Assembly: GCF_013055795.1 (NCBI RefSeq)
Contig: NZ_JABETO010000008.1
Location: 160,307-224,306 of the forward strand
Direction: 5' to 3'
DNA: 64,000 nt
Source of the DNA: Streptomyces sp. I05A-00742
GTDB taxonomy: Bacteria; Actinomycetota; Actinomycetes; Streptomycetales; Streptomycetaceae
In this document: positions 52,041 to 60,934 of the stretch, piece after piece
Position numbering within the stretch: position 1 is the first letter of the stretch
Layout of the letters: the number at the start of each line of letters is the position of its first letter
Program-made: the position numbers and the translations under genes
The notes under the pieces: model-generated
Seen by the model: only the letters and a program-made list of their open reading frames with translations
Database searches by the model: none
Told to the model about the DNA's origin: nothing

Positions 52041-52316
52041 CTACGCCGACAGCGCCCGCCCGGCGACGTCCTCCTCCGGTACGCAAGTGGCCGCCAGTCG
52101 GTCCAGGGACAGGTCCAGCGCGGCGGCCAGCGCCGCCACCGTGAAGAAGGCGGGGGTCGGCGCCCGGCCCGTCTCGATCTTGCGCAGGGTCTCCGCGGAG
52201 ACGCCGGCCGCCGCGGCGACCTCCACCATGCTGCGGTCGCCCCGGGCCTGCCGGATCAGGGCGCCGAAGAGCTCGCCGCGCTGCCGTTCCCAGGGGGTCA
52301 GAGGAGTTCTCACCAT
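52041..52316 (-). CDS. XRE-family helix-turn-helix regulator
   Basis: The 91-residue protein is a single HTH_3/XRE domain: ERQRGELFGALIRQARGDRSMVEVAAAAGVSAETLRKIETGRAPTPAF, followed by a short helical tail. The start is the ATG giving MVRTPLTPWERQ; a longer frame begins inside the operator-like repeats. It diverges from the methionine aminopeptidase gene across about 60 bp that contains two tandem 12-bp repeats, so it probably regulates itself and that gene. Confidence 0.9.
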   Translation of the reverse strand: MVRTPLTPWERQRGELFGALIRQARGDRSMVEVAAAAGVSAETLRKIETGRAPTPAFFTVAALAAALDLSLDRLAATCVPEEDVAGRALSA

Positions 52317-52328
52317 GACCGTGATACT

Positions 52329-52354
52329 AATACCGGGATACAAATACCGGTATA
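52329..52354. promoter_or_regulatory. Tandem 12-bp repeats, candidate XRE operator
   Basis: AATACCGGGATA and AATACCGGTATA lie head to tail with a 2-bp spacer, a 14-bp period. The second contains the perfect palindrome ATACCGGTAT; the first is the same site with one mismatch. They sit in the only AT-rich stretch of the gap between the divergent XRE and methionine aminopeptidase genes, which fits two adjacent dimer-binding sites overlapping both promoters. Confidence 0.65.
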
Positions 52355-52378
52355 AGAATGGGGAAGGGAGTGCCGGAC

Positions 52379-53146
52379 ATGGTCGAGATCAAGAGCGACG
52401 GCGAGCTGGAGGCGATGCGCGAGGCGGGCCGGGTGGTGGCCCACGCGCTCGCCGCCGTACGAGAGGCGGCGGGGGTCGGTGTCAGCCTGCGGGAGCTGGA
52501 CGAGGTGGCCCGCGGGGTCCTCGCGGAGGCGGGGGCGGACTCGCCGTTCCTCGGCTACCGCCCGTCCTTCGCGCCCGTACCCTTCCCCGGGGTGATCTGC
52601 ACATCGGTCAACGACGCGGTGGTGCACGGCGTCCCCACCGGCTACCGGCTGCGCGACGGCGACCTGGTCAGCGTCGACTGCGGTGCGCGGCTGGACGGGT
52701 GGACGGGCGACGCGGCGGTCTCCTTCACCGTCGGGACGGCCCGTCCCGCCGACACCGCGCTGATAGCCGCGACCCGGCAGGCCCTCGACGCCGGGATCGC
52801 CGCCGCGCTCGCCGGCAACCGCATGGGCGACATCTCGCACGCCATCGGCACGGTCGCGGCCCGGGCGCGCTGCGGCATGCCGGCCGACTTCGGCGGGCAC
52901 GGCATCGGCCGCGCCATGCACGAGGACCCGCACGTGCCCAACCGCGGCCGCCCCGGCCGGGGTTTCCCGCTGCGGCACGGGCTGGTGCTGGCGATCGAGC
53001 CGATGCTGATGGCCGGCGGCAGGGACGCCTACCGCACCGCGGACGACGGGTGGACCCTGCGCACGGCCGACGGCAGCCGGGCGGCCCACATCGAGCACAC
53101 CGTGGCCGTCACGGCGGACGGCCCGCGGATCCTCACCCTGCCGTGA
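52379..53146 (+). CDS. map: Type I methionine aminopeptidase
   Basis: The 255-residue enzyme removes N-terminal Met from new proteins. Metal ligands are in [21 protein letters not shown] (two Asp), the [18 protein letters not shown] segment (His), and the [11 protein letters not shown] segment (Glu), with the last Glu in [11 protein letters not shown]. The ATG used is preceded by GGGAG at good spacing; a start seven codons upstream is possible. Streptomycetes usually carry additional map genes, so this copy, paired with an XRE regulator, may be conditional. Its 3' end overlaps the convergent Mut7-C gene by 14 bp. Confidence 0.95.
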   Translation: MVEIKSDGELEAMREAGRVVAHALAAVREAAGVGVSLRELDEVARGVLAEAGADSPFLGYRPSFAPVPFPGVICTSVNDAVVHGVPTGYRLRDGDLVSVDCGARLDGWTGDAAVSFTVGTARPADTALIAATRQALDAGIAAALAGNRMGDISHAIGTVAARARCGMPADFGGHGIGRAMHEDPHVPNRGRPGRGFPLRHGLVLAIEPMLMAGGRDAYRTADDGWTLRTADGSRAAHIEHTVAVTADGPRILTLP

Positions 53147-53903
53147 CCGCGGCCCCGGCGGGGCCGTCGGCGGCCTCCGCGCCGCCGAACTCGCGCAGCG
53201 CCTCCTGCACGATCGCCTCCAGCCGCGCGTGGTGGGCGCCGCGCCAGTAGACGCGCTCGCAGGCCGCGCACTGCGCGAAGACGTCGTAGGTGTGCCGCGT
53301 GCCGTGCTCCAGGAGTTCGCCGACGGAGTCCTTGTCGGCGTCCTTCAGCTCGCCGTTGCAGGCGGTGCACCGCGTCCACGGCGCGAGGCGCGGGGCGAAC
53401 CGGCCGAGGACGTCCCGCAGCTGGTCGTCGGGCCGGTCGCTGTAGACGTAGGCGCCGGCCCAGAGCTCCCGGCGGCGCAGCAGGCCCCGGTCGCGGGAGA
53501 GCAGCACGCGGCGTTCGGCGGCCGACCGGGCGGCGAGCGCGGGGTCGCCGATGTCCTCGCTCTCGTAGGCGGCGTCGACGCCCAGCAGGCGCAGCCGCCG
53601 GGCCAGCGTCCCGAGGTGGACGTCGAGGAGGAACCGCAGCGGCGCCCCGGGAACCGGCTGTGGGCGTTCGACCGCCCGCACCTCCACGGTCTCGCCCTCG
53701 CCCGGCACATGGGACACCGGCACCTCGCGGCCGTCGACGAGCAGCCGGCCGGCCTCGGTGAGCGGCATGCCCAGCGACTCGATCACATGCCCGAGCGACG
53801 ACGAGCCGTCGGTGACGACGGTCATGCGCTCGGCCCGCCGCTCGGCGGGGACGAAGAGCCGCAGTCCGGGGTCGAAGGTCACGGTGATCCTGGGTCCGTT
53901 CAC
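53133..53903 (-). CDS. Mut7-C RNase-domain protein with ubiquitin-like N-terminus
   Basis: The 256-residue protein combines an N-terminal ubiquitin-like domain (about 1-90: [16 protein letters not shown] through [21 protein letters not shown]) with a Mut7-C PIN-like RNase domain ([21 protein letters not shown], then [16 protein letters not shown]). A zinc-ribbon with CTACNGEL and [11 protein letters not shown] follows near residues 180-220. The acidic residues after FLLD are typical of PIN-like nucleases. A role in RNA processing is assumed from the family. The GTG at the start precedes NGPRITV. It stands alone. Confidence 0.88.
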   Translation of the reverse strand: MNGPRITVTFDPGLRLFVPAERRAERMTVVTDGSSSLGHVIESLGMPLTEAGRLLVDGREVPVSHVPGEGETVEVRAVERPQPVPGAPLRFLLDVHLGTLARRLRLLGVDAAYESEDIGDPALAARSAAERRVLLSRDRGLLRRRELWAGAYVYSDRPDDQLRDVLGRFAPRLAPWTRCTACNGELKDADKDSVGELLEHGTRHTYDVFAQCAACERVYWRGAHHARLEAIVQEALREFGGAEAADGPAGAAVTAG

Positions 53904-54037
53904 CGTTTCAGCATGCCATGGCGGGTCCGGCGGCCTTCCTCCGGGAGGCGCCCGCCGGGACGGGGAGCGCGGGGCGGGCGGAATGCTGTGTACGGTCGTC
54001 CGGAGGGCAGGTCGGCGGCGAAACAGGAGGAGAAAAC

Positions 54038-54718
54038 GTGAGGAAGCACCGCAGGCTCCGGCCGTCGCTCGCCGTGCTGGCCGTCCTGGCGGCCGTCGGC
54101 GCGGGCACCACGGCGTGCGGCGGCGGGGATTCCGGCGGCGGGGACGGGCACGGCGGACGTCCGCCGGCGTCCGGCCGTCCGTCGCCGACGGGCGGGGACG
54201 ACCGGAAGTCGCCCGGGAAGACCGACGCCCAGGACCCCGCGCGCTTCGCCCCCCAGGTGAAGCGGTACGCCCGGGAGGCGGGCGTCAGCCCGCAACTGGT
54301 GATGGCGATCCTCTACAACGAGTCGTACAAGCCGCACGACCCGGAGTGGGAGAAGTCCTGGCAGAAGATCAAGCCGGACTCCGCCTTCGGGGTCGCCAAT
54401 ATGCACCGGGCGGCCTTCGACGAGACCAAGCGGGGGCGGCCGTTCGCAGGCCGGAGCTGGTTCGACCTGCCGGACGACCCGGGTCTGGCCATCCGGGCGG
54501 AGTCCTGGCACCTGCGGGACCTGGCCGCCCAACTGCCGGGTTCCTGGCCGGACTCGTACACCAAGGAGGAGCTGCTGGCCCTCGGGTACAACACCGGCGC
54601 GGGCAACATGGCGGCGTTCGCGCGCGGCGCCCGTCCGGGGCCGCAGGCGCGTACGTACCTCGACAATCTGCGCGGGAACTGGTCCAAGGCCGCGGCAGCG
54701 CTGCGCAGTTCGGGCTGA
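54038..54718 (+). CDS. Lipoprotein with lytic-transglycosylase-like (SLT) domain
   Basis: The 226-residue protein begins VRKHRRLRPSLAVLAVLAAVG and has a lipobox ending in TTACGG, so it is a cell-surface lipoprotein. After a Gly/Pro-rich linker, residues about 75-225 resemble the goose-lysozyme/SLT fold: VSPQLVMAILYNES (with the candidate catalytic Glu), FGVANMHRAAFDET, and ALGYNTGAGNMAAFARG. Such proteins cut glycan strands of peptidoglycan. The GTG has a near-perfect GGAGGAG upstream. It might open the wall for the nearby injection system, but such genes are also scattered in streptomycetes. Confidence 0.85.
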   Translation: MRKHRRLRPSLAVLAVLAAVGAGTTACGGGDSGGGDGHGGRPPASGRPSPTGGDDRKSPGKTDAQDPARFAPQVKRYAREAGVSPQLVMAILYNESYKPHDPEWEKSWQKIKPDSAFGVANMHRAAFDETKRGRPFAGRSWFDLPDDPGLAIRAESWHLRDLAAQLPGSWPDSYTKEELLALGYNTGAGNMAAFARGARPGPQARTYLDNLRGNWSKAAAALRSSG

Positions 54719-54842
54719 CGGGCGGAGTGCGCCGCGGTCCGCCCCCGGGCCGCCCATGTCCCCCGGCCGCCCTCCGCCGTTGCTCAGGGTGTGCGTCCGC
54801 CACCGGGCGCCGTCCGGCACGCCGAGAGGGAGTACGTCAGCC

Positions 54843-55667
54843 ATGGGTCCACGTCCGCACCGCTTCCGCCGCCCCCTTCCGGACGGCAGGGATCCGTCCT
54901 CCGGGAGGTCCACGCCGTCCGCCGAGGAGGACGGCAGTCTATGGGCCTACCTGCGCGGCGGGGCGGTCCGCCGCGAGGAGGCCCGGCACGGCTTCGAGTG
55001 GGCGGCCCCGCACCACAAACGGCTCTCGAAGGCCCATCCCACCGACTGGCTGACCAACCACGGCACCACCGGCGGCACCCTGCGCGTCAACCTCACCTGG
55101 AGCATGCACACCGGCCCCGGCGGGGACCGGCGCACCGGGCTGCTGCGCAGCCTCTTCGCCCCCATGGGCGCGTCGGTGCAGGTGCACGGCCCGGCCGTGG
55201 TCTCGGCCGATCTGGACCTGGCCTGCCTCTACGAACTCACGGACGGCACGAAGGGCGTCGTGCAGCCGCTGGGCGGCTTCCACGGTGATCTGTACCGTCC
55301 GCCGTACATCTCCCTGAGCGAGGACAGCAGGTTCGGCGGCCCGATGGGCGAGACCCTGTACATCAACCTGGACAAGCGGGACGAGTTCCGGCGGATGCTG
55401 GTCTTCGTCTACAACTACGACTGCACGCCCGTCTTCGGCCGGGTCGACAGCGTGCTGACGTTCTACCTCCCGGACGGCCACCAGTTCGCCGTGGAGCTGA
55501 AGGAGCGGGTCCCCCAGGCCCGGTCCTGCGCCGTGGCGCTCATCGAGAACCGGCAGGGGCACCTGACCGTGCGCCGGGAGGCGACGTACGTGTACGGGTT
55601 CCAGTCCGACCTCGACCGGCTGTACGGGTGGGGGATGCGCTGGGCCCGGGGGCACAAGCGGTCGTAG
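54843..55667 (+). CDS. TerA/TerD-like stress-response protein
   Basis: The 274-residue protein has a TerA-type tellurite-resistance/stress domain in its C-terminal two thirds: VVSADLDLACLYELTDGTKGVVQPLGG near residue 120, PPYISLSEDSRFGGPMGETLYINL, RMLVFVYNYDCTPVFGRVDSVLTFYLPDG and CAVALIENRQGHLTVRREATYVYGFQSDLDRLYGWGMRW. Acidic residues around DLDLACLYEL and EDSR are those that bind Ca2+ in TerD-type domains. The first 60 residues are basic and probably disordered. GAGAGGGAG lies 12 bp before the ATG. Role in envelope or stress response is inferred from family only. Confidence 0.78.
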   Translation: MGPRPHRFRRPLPDGRDPSSGRSTPSAEEDGSLWAYLRGGAVRREEARHGFEWAAPHHKRLSKAHPTDWLTNHGTTGGTLRVNLTWSMHTGPGGDRRTGLLRSLFAPMGASVQVHGPAVVSADLDLACLYELTDGTKGVVQPLGGFHGDLYRPPYISLSEDSRFGGPMGETLYINLDKRDEFRRMLVFVYNYDCTPVFGRVDSVLTFYLPDGHQFAVELKERVPQARSCAVALIENRQGHLTVRREATYVYGFQSDLDRLYGWGMRWARGHKRS

Positions 55668-55674
55668 CCGGAGG

Positions 55675-56418
55675 TCAGACGGCGGGCTCCGGCATGAGCA
55701 GGTTCCGGCGCAGGGCGGCGACCAGGGTGTCGTCGGCGCCGAGCAGCTTCTCCGCGTAGGCGCGCACGGACCCGTGCCGCTCGGTGAGGCCGGCCAGGAA
55801 CAGGGTCATCACCTCGGCGGGCGCCCGGCCGTAGTCGGGCCAGGTCAGCTCCCGGCCGGGGTTGCCGGCCCGCCAGTCGGCGACCAGCCGCTCCGTCGCG
55901 AGCCCGGTGAGCGTGAAGTCCTCGACGATGTCGGCCTCGGCCACGTCCAGCAGGGTCAGCACGACCGCGGCGAGCAGGCCGGTGCGGTCCTTGCCGGAGG
56001 CGCAGTGGAACACCACGGGCCGGTCCTCCGCGGCGGCGATCACTTGGAGCGACCGGCGCAGTTCCTCGACACCGTCGTGGGCGACCTCCAGGTAGCGGTC
56101 GGCGAGGTATCTGCCGGTGTCGATGTCCGGACCGAGGGCGGCCTGGTCGTAGGGGCGGTGCTCGATGCTGAGGTTGTGGTACGTGAGGGAGGAGTGCTCG
56201 GGGACCCGCCCCTTGGCGTCGATCTCCCACGGGTAGCGCAGGTCGATGACGGTCCCTATGCCCAGCTTCAGGAAGCGGTCCCAGTCCTCGCCGCGCAGCT
56301 TGCCCAGCGAGTCGGAACGGTAGAGCCGCCCCCACCGCACGGCGGCACCGTCCCGGGTGCGATAGCCGCCCATGTCACGGAAGTTGTGCAAACGTTCGAA
56401 CGCCACGTGTCGGTCCAT
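55675..56418 (-). CDS. Tyrosine-protein phosphatase (LipA/IphP-type)
   Basis: The 247-residue protein has the Cys-based P-loop VVFHCASGKDRTGLLAAVVL near residue 120 (His-Cys-x-x-Gly-Lys-Asp-Arg-Thr), typical of bacterial dual-specificity or phosphoinositide phosphatases. NFRDMGGYRTRDG near residue 12 and VIDLRYPWEI near 60 are further family marks. It is cytoplasmic. It lies convergent with the TerA-like gene and diverges from the injection-system genes, with 290 bp in between that contain no other gene. Confidence 0.93.
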   Translation of the reverse strand: MDRHVAFERLHNFRDMGGYRTRDGAAVRWGRLYRSDSLGKLRGEDWDRFLKLGIGTVIDLRYPWEIDAKGRVPEHSSLTYHNLSIEHRPYDQAALGPDIDTGRYLADRYLEVAHDGVEELRRSLQVIAAAEDRPVVFHCASGKDRTGLLAAVVLTLLDVAEADIVEDFTLTGLATERLVADWRAGNPGRELTWPDYGRAPAEVMTLFLAGLTERHGSVRAYAEKLLGADDTLVAALRRNLLMPEPAV

Positions 56419-56707
56419 GGTGCGGACTCTAGGCGGGGCGGGGACCGGCCACAGCGACGGAGATCACGAGAACCGCACCCTCCACGGATCACGTACGGAC
56501 CGTTCGGCCGTCACATGTGGATCAACCATTTGCCACGTCTACCGCGTGTCAGCGGCGACGGACGCTCCGTACGACCGGCCCCGCGTCGATGATGCTGCAC
56601 GTACTCGTCCGACCTGGAACCAGCCGGTCCGCTGTCCGCGCCGGCCACGCGCCTCGTCGCGTCCCCCTGCCACTGCCGGGACACCCCGGGCCCACGGAGG
56701 CCATGAG

Positions 56708-58774
56708 ATGCTCAACCTCACCTATCCCGGCGTCTACACACGCGAGTTGGACTCCGGTGTCCGGACCGTCACCGGTGCGCCCACGTCCACCGCCCTGTTC
56801 ATGGGGCCGACCCTCCGGGGCATCGACGAGCGGACGACGACGTGTCTGAGCTTCGCCGACTTCGAACGGAACTTCGGCGGACTGTACGACAAGAGCTCAC
56901 TGTCGTACTCCGTCATGCACTTCTTCGCCAACGGCGGCGGCCGGGCCGAGGTCCAGCGGCTCCCCGTGAGCAACGCCGTGAAGGCCGAGTCCCGGATCGG
57001 GCAGAGCGTCACCACGGCCAACCCCTCCCTCGCCGTGACCGCCCTGAGCTCGGGGTCCGCGAGCGGATCGCTCTTCCTGGAGATCGATCCGTTCGGAATC
57101 GGAGCGCATCCCTACTCGACCACGCCGCCGCACGACACGAAGCGCTTCAATCTCACGGTCGTCGACCCGGTGACCGGTGCGGTGGAGCGGTTCGCGGATC
57201 TCACGACCCAGGCGGGCAACGCCCGGACGGTCGACACCGTGCTCGGCGACCCGGACACCGGTTCCCGGCTGGTCGAGGTGAAGCTACTGGGCGCGGGGGC
57301 CGCCGGCCCACAGCCCACCGGATCCGTCTACCGCATCGAGAAGGACGCCGTGGCCGGTGACTTCGACAAGGACTACGCCGTCAGCCTGTCGGTGATCAGG
57401 AGGGGCGCCGACGGCAAGGAGGACGCCGCGTCCTCGGTCAAGGACCTGGCGGTGACCGTCTTCAAGAAGGGCGCCAAGAGGCCGCCCGGCCGTCTGGAGC
57501 TGGTGAACCAGCTCGTCGTCGCGCTCAACCGGGCCATCCACGCCGACGCCGCCCGGCGGGCCAAGCTCGCCGGTGCCTCGGTGGAGGGGGAGCTCTGCGA
57601 GAACGGCGCGTTCCTGCGCCTGACCATCAGCCGCCCCGACCAGGTGCCCGGCGCCGAGCGCGTCCACGACGCGACCGTCACGATCGGGGCCCCGGCCGCG
57701 GCGGCGGGCGCCTCGCTGCTGGAGGAGTACAAGCTGACGGTCCTGGCCGCCAACCCGTCGCGCTACCGGCTGGGTCACCCGTACGACAAGGTCGTGTTCG
57801 GCGGCACCGACCAGATCCTCGTCTCGGACACCAAGTCCGGCCTCGACGGGGACGCCGACGGGCAGCCGTCGACGGACGCCTTCAAGAGCGCGGTCACCGC
57901 GCTCGACGCGCTCGACCCGTTCTTCAACCTCCTGTGCCTGCCCGACCTCGTCCGCCCCTCGGTCACCAATCCGAAGTCGCTGCACCACACGGGGGCGTCG
58001 GCCGTGTACGCCGAGGCGGCCCGGGTGTGCGCGCGCAAGTTCGCGTTCCTCATCGTCGACCCGCCGCCGTTCGCCGTCGACATCAGATCGGCGTCGTCGT
58101 GGAAGTCCACCAAGCTGGGGTTCCGGTCGTCGCACGCCGGTGCCTGGTTCCCGAACATCAGGGTCGACGATCCGCTGCATCCGGGGACGATCGTGTCGCA
58201 CCCGCCGTCGGGGGCCGTCGCCGGTGTCATCGCCAGGACCGACAACCAGGTGGGCGTCTGGCAGGCGCCGGCCGGCACCGACGCCTTCCTGGCGGGCGTC
58301 TACGGTCCGTCCGTCGAGATGTCCGACGGGGAACAGGGCCTCCTGAACCCCCTGGGACTGAACGTCATCCGGCGCTTCCCGCTGTACCAGACCGTCGCGT
58401 TCGGCTCGCGCACCGTGGACGGCGCGGACGCGCTGGCGAGCCAGTGGAAGTACATCCCCGTGCGGCGGACCGCGAACCACATCCTCCGTTCCCTGTCGGA
58501 CTCCCTGCGCTGGGCGGTCCACCAGCGGAACGGCGAGGAGCTCTGGTCCCAGCTGCGGGTCAACTGCACGGCCTTCCTGCACGGGCTGTTCCGGCAGGGC
58601 GCCTTCAAGGGCGTCTCGGCGCGGGACGCCTACTTCGTCGCCTGTGACGCGTCGACCACCACCCCCGGGGACATCGACCAGGGAATCGTCAACATCGTGA
58701 TCGGGTTCGCGCCCCTCAAACCGGCCGAGTTCGTGGTGATCAGCCTCAAGCAGATCGTGCAGCCGGCCGTCTGA
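56708..58774 (+). CDS. Contractile injection system sheath protein
   Basis: The 688-residue protein is a phage-tail-sheath homologue. The start MLNLTYPGVYTRELDSGVRTVTGAPTSTALFMGP and the end DQGIVNIVIGFAPLKPAEFVVISLKQI are the hallmark ends of contractile sheaths. The central part (about 110-450) contains a large variable insertion before the conserved domain near 470-690. GGAGG precedes the ATG. It is the first visible gene of a run of eight tightly packed genes. Length is greater than many sheath proteins, due to the insertion. In this system the sheath contracts to drive an inner tube outward. Confidence 0.93.
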   Translation: MLNLTYPGVYTRELDSGVRTVTGAPTSTALFMGPTLRGIDERTTTCLSFADFERNFGGLYDKSSLSYSVMHFFANGGGRAEVQRLPVSNAVKAESRIGQSVTTANPSLAVTALSSGSASGSLFLEIDPFGIGAHPYSTTPPHDTKRFNLTVVDPVTGAVERFADLTTQAGNARTVDTVLGDPDTGSRLVEVKLLGAGAAGPQPTGSVYRIEKDAVAGDFDKDYAVSLSVIRRGADGKEDAASSVKDLAVTVFKKGAKRPPGRLELVNQLVVALNRAIHADAARRAKLAGASVEGELCENGAFLRLTISRPDQVPGAERVHDATVTIGAPAAAAGASLLEEYKLTVLAANPSRYRLGHPYDKVVFGGTDQILVSDTKSGLDGDADGQPSTDAFKSAVTALDALDPFFNLLCLPDLVRPSVTNPKSLHHTGASAVYAEAARVCARKFAFLIVDPPPFAVDIRSASSWKSTKLGFRSSHAGAWFPNIRVDDPLHPGTIVSHPPSGAVAGVIARTDNQVGVWQAPAGTDAFLAGVYGPSVEMSDGEQGLLNPLGLNVIRRFPLYQTVAFGSRTVDGADALASQWKYIPVRRTANHILRSLSDSLRWAVHQRNGEELWSQLRVNCTAFLHGLFRQGAFKGVSARDAYFVACDASTTTPGDIDQGIVNIVIGFAPLKPAEFVVISLKQIVQPAV

Positions 58775-58788
58775 GACAGGAGCACATC

Positions 58789-59310
58789 GTGGGACAGTTC
58801 TCGGTCAACGCCCAGCGGCTCGACCCCTACAAGAATTTCAAGTTCCGGGTGAAGTGGGACGGCCGTTACGTGGCGGGCGTCTCGAAGGTCTCCCTGCTGA
58901 AGCGGACGACCGAGGTGGTCAAGCACCGTTCCGGCGGGGACCCCTCCACGTCGTACAAGTCGCCCGGCCGCAGCGAGTACGACGCGATCACGCTCGAACG
59001 CGGGGTCACCCACGACGCGGAGTTCGAGCAGTGGGCGAACAAGACGTGGAACTTCCAGGCTTCCGCGGGCGGCGAGGTGTCGCTCGCCGACTTCCGCAAG
59101 GACATCATCCTCGAACTGCTCAACGAGGCCGGACAGGTCGTGCTCGGCTACGTCGTCCACCGGTGCTGGGTGTCGGAGTACCAGGCGCTCCCCGACCTCG
59201 ACGCCAACGCCAACGCCGTGGCCATCGCCAAGCTCAAGCTCGAGAACGAGGGCTGGGAACGCGACCTGTCCGTGGCCGAGCCCAAGGAACCGAGCTTCGT
59301 CGAGCCGTGA
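58789..59310 (+). CDS. Contractile injection system inner tube protein
   Basis: The 173-residue protein matches T4 gp19-like/eCIS tube proteins: RLDPYKNFKFRVKWDGRYVAGVSKVSLLKRTTEVV, then RSEYDAITLERGVTHDAEFEQWANK and a C-terminal WVSEYQALPDLDANANAVAIAKLKLENEGWERD. Tube proteins stack as hexamers within the sheath. GGAG precedes the GTG start, 14 bp after the sheath gene. Its stop overlaps the next start. Confidence 0.95.
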   Translation: MGQFSVNAQRLDPYKNFKFRVKWDGRYVAGVSKVSLLKRTTEVVKHRSGGDPSTSYKSPGRSEYDAITLERGVTHDAEFEQWANKTWNFQASAGGEVSLADFRKDIILELLNEAGQVVLGYVVHRCWVSEYQALPDLDANANAVAIAKLKLENEGWERDLSVAEPKEPSFVEP

Positions 59311-60071
59311 TCCGTACCGTGGACTCCCCACCCGCCCCCGCCTCCGTGCCGAGCCCGGAGGACGTCGTCCGGCTCTGGCCGCTGTCGCGGCGCGGCTCCG
59401 CCGGGGACCGTGTCGTCGCCCTCCTGCTCGCGGTCGACGGGCCGGACGCCCTGGGCTACCCGCTGGGCACCCGCAACCAGCGCCTGCTCCTGGTGCACCG
59501 GAGCCTGGTCGGCCGCCCGGTCGAGGCGCACGTCCTGTGCCCCGCCTGCGGCACGGACAACGAGTTCGTGCTGCCCGTGGAGGACGTGACCGGACTGCCC
59601 CGCGCCGCCGCCGACGCGGTCGCGCGCCTCGTCGTCGGCGACGCGGAACCGGCGTTCCGGCTGCCGCTGCTGGCGGACCTGACGGCGGTGGCGGGCCGCT
59701 CCCCGTCCGACGGGCTGCGCGCGCTCGCCTCGCGCACCTGCCTGGACGAACCACCACTGCTGGGCCCGGACGACCTCGACCGGCTCGTCGACGCGTGGGA
59801 GGCCCTCGACCCGGCCGGTTCACTGCGGGTCGGCCTGTCGTGCGCGGAGTGCGGGCACACCGTCGCCGCGGACGCCGATCCCGCCGACTTCGTGGCCCGG
59901 GACCTCGACGTGCTCGTCGACGGGCTGATGCGCGAGGTGGATGTGATCGCCGGCGGCTACGGCTGGTCGGAGGAGGCCATCCTGGCGCTGCCGACCCCGC
60001 GCCGCCGCCGTTACGTGGAACTCATCACCGGGGGACGCTCCCCGGCCCGGCGTGCGGCGGCGGTCCGATGA
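59307..60071 (+). CDS. Baseplate-like zinc-ribbon protein of the injection system
   Basis: The 254-residue protein carries two CxxC pairs, VLCPACGTDNEF near residue 74 and LSCAECGHTVAA near residue 180, that could bind one Zn ion. Between them lies a helical region. The end EEAILALPTPRRRRYVELITGG fits the T4-type baseplate protein family seen in extracellular contractile systems. Its GTG overlaps the tube stop (GTGA). Baseplate role is inferred from gene order and the conserved C-terminal motif. Confidence 0.75.
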   Translation: MIRTVDSPPAPASVPSPEDVVRLWPLSRRGSAGDRVVALLLAVDGPDALGYPLGTRNQRLLLVHRSLVGRPVEAHVLCPACGTDNEFVLPVEDVTGLPRAAADAVARLVVGDAEPAFRLPLLADLTAVAGRSPSDGLRALASRTCLDEPPLLGPDDLDRLVDAWEALDPAGSLRVGLSCAECGHTVAADADPADFVARDLDVLVDGLMREVDVIAGGYGWSEEAILALPTPRRRRYVELITGGRSPARRAAAVR

Positions 60072-60934
60072 CGGCGCGGCTGTCGGCGTACGCGGAGGCG
60101 CTCCGGCGCGCGGGCGGGATGACGGGCGGCCCGGCCGGGGACGAGGACGCGACCGCCGTGGCCGCCGAACCGAGACCGCGCTCCCTGTTCGAGGAGACGG
60201 AGGACGACGCGCTCCCCGGTCCGCTCCCGCGCCCGGCGGACGACGCGTCGGTCCTGCCGTCCGTGGCTCCCGCGGTCGGCCGGCCGTGGGGGGACGAGAC
60301 GTCCGCCGACGGTCCCCCGTCGGTCCACGCGGCTCCCGGCGGCGCGCCCCGGCCTGAGCAAGACCTGCCCGGGGGCCTGGCGGAGCGCCCGCGGCGGCCG
60401 GACGCGCCCGTCGGCGACGGCGAGCGTCCGCGGGACGACAGGGAGAGCCCCCTCCCCGTTGTCCGTACCGAACTTCCCCCGCCCGCCTCCCGGCAGAGCG
60501 CGGAAGGACCGTCCCGGGCCGACGCCGCCCCGCCGCCGGCCGTTCCGGTCACGCGCCCGGCGCCCGCGCCCGAGGCGCCGCCCACCGCCCCCGCCCCGGG
60601 ACCCGTCGTGGAGGGTGGTGACGCCGTGCCGGTCCGTGCGGCCGCGGCCCCCGCGCACCCGGCGCCCGCCGCCGAACCGGCGGCGGTGTCCGACGTGGTG
60701 CGCGCCCAACCCCTCACAGTGGAGCCGGACTCCGGGACGCCTCCGGCCGTCGGGGCCGAGACGGAACCGGCCCCGGTCGTCGTCGAGATCGGACGGGTCG
60801 AGGTGCGGATCGTCGCCGACAGGGCACCGGCTCCGCCGAGGGAGCGCGGCCCGCGGCCGAGGACCGGCCCGTCCCTGGAGCAGTACCTGCTGGAGTCCGG
60901 TCCGGCCGGCGCGGCGCGAAGGGGGGCGTCATGA
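60068..60934 (+). CDS. Low-complexity Pro/Ala-rich injection-system protein
   Basis: The 288-residue protein is predicted to be disordered from residue 15 to about 225, with long Pro/Ala/Asp/Glu-rich stretches. It ends in a short ordered segment (VVVEIGRVEVRIVADR), a basic Pro-rich linker, and SLEQYLLESGPAG. That ordered tail resembles a recurring C-terminal motif in eCIS loci and could dock to a structural neighbour. ATGA overlaps occur at both ends. No enzymatic function is visible. Confidence 0.75.
   Translation: MTARLSAYAEALRRAGGMTGGPAGDEDATAVAAEPRPRSLFEETEDDALPGPLPRPADDASVLPSVAPAVGRPWGDETSADGPPSVHAAPGGAPRPEQDLPGGLAERPRRPDAPVGDGERPRDDRESPLPVVRTELPPPASRQSAEGPSRADAAPPPAVPVTRPAPAPEAPPTAPAPGPVVEGGDAVPVRAAAAPAHPAPAAEPAAVSDVVRAQPLTVEPDSGTPPAVGAETEPAPVVVEIGRVEVRIVADRAPAPPRERGPRPRTGPSLEQYLLESGPAGAARRGAS

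Noticed and set aside
56372..56707. Extended N-terminus of the sheath protein
   Set aside because: The family start (MLNLTYPGVYTREL) begins at 56708 with GGAGG upstream; the extension overlaps the divergent phosphatase gene.
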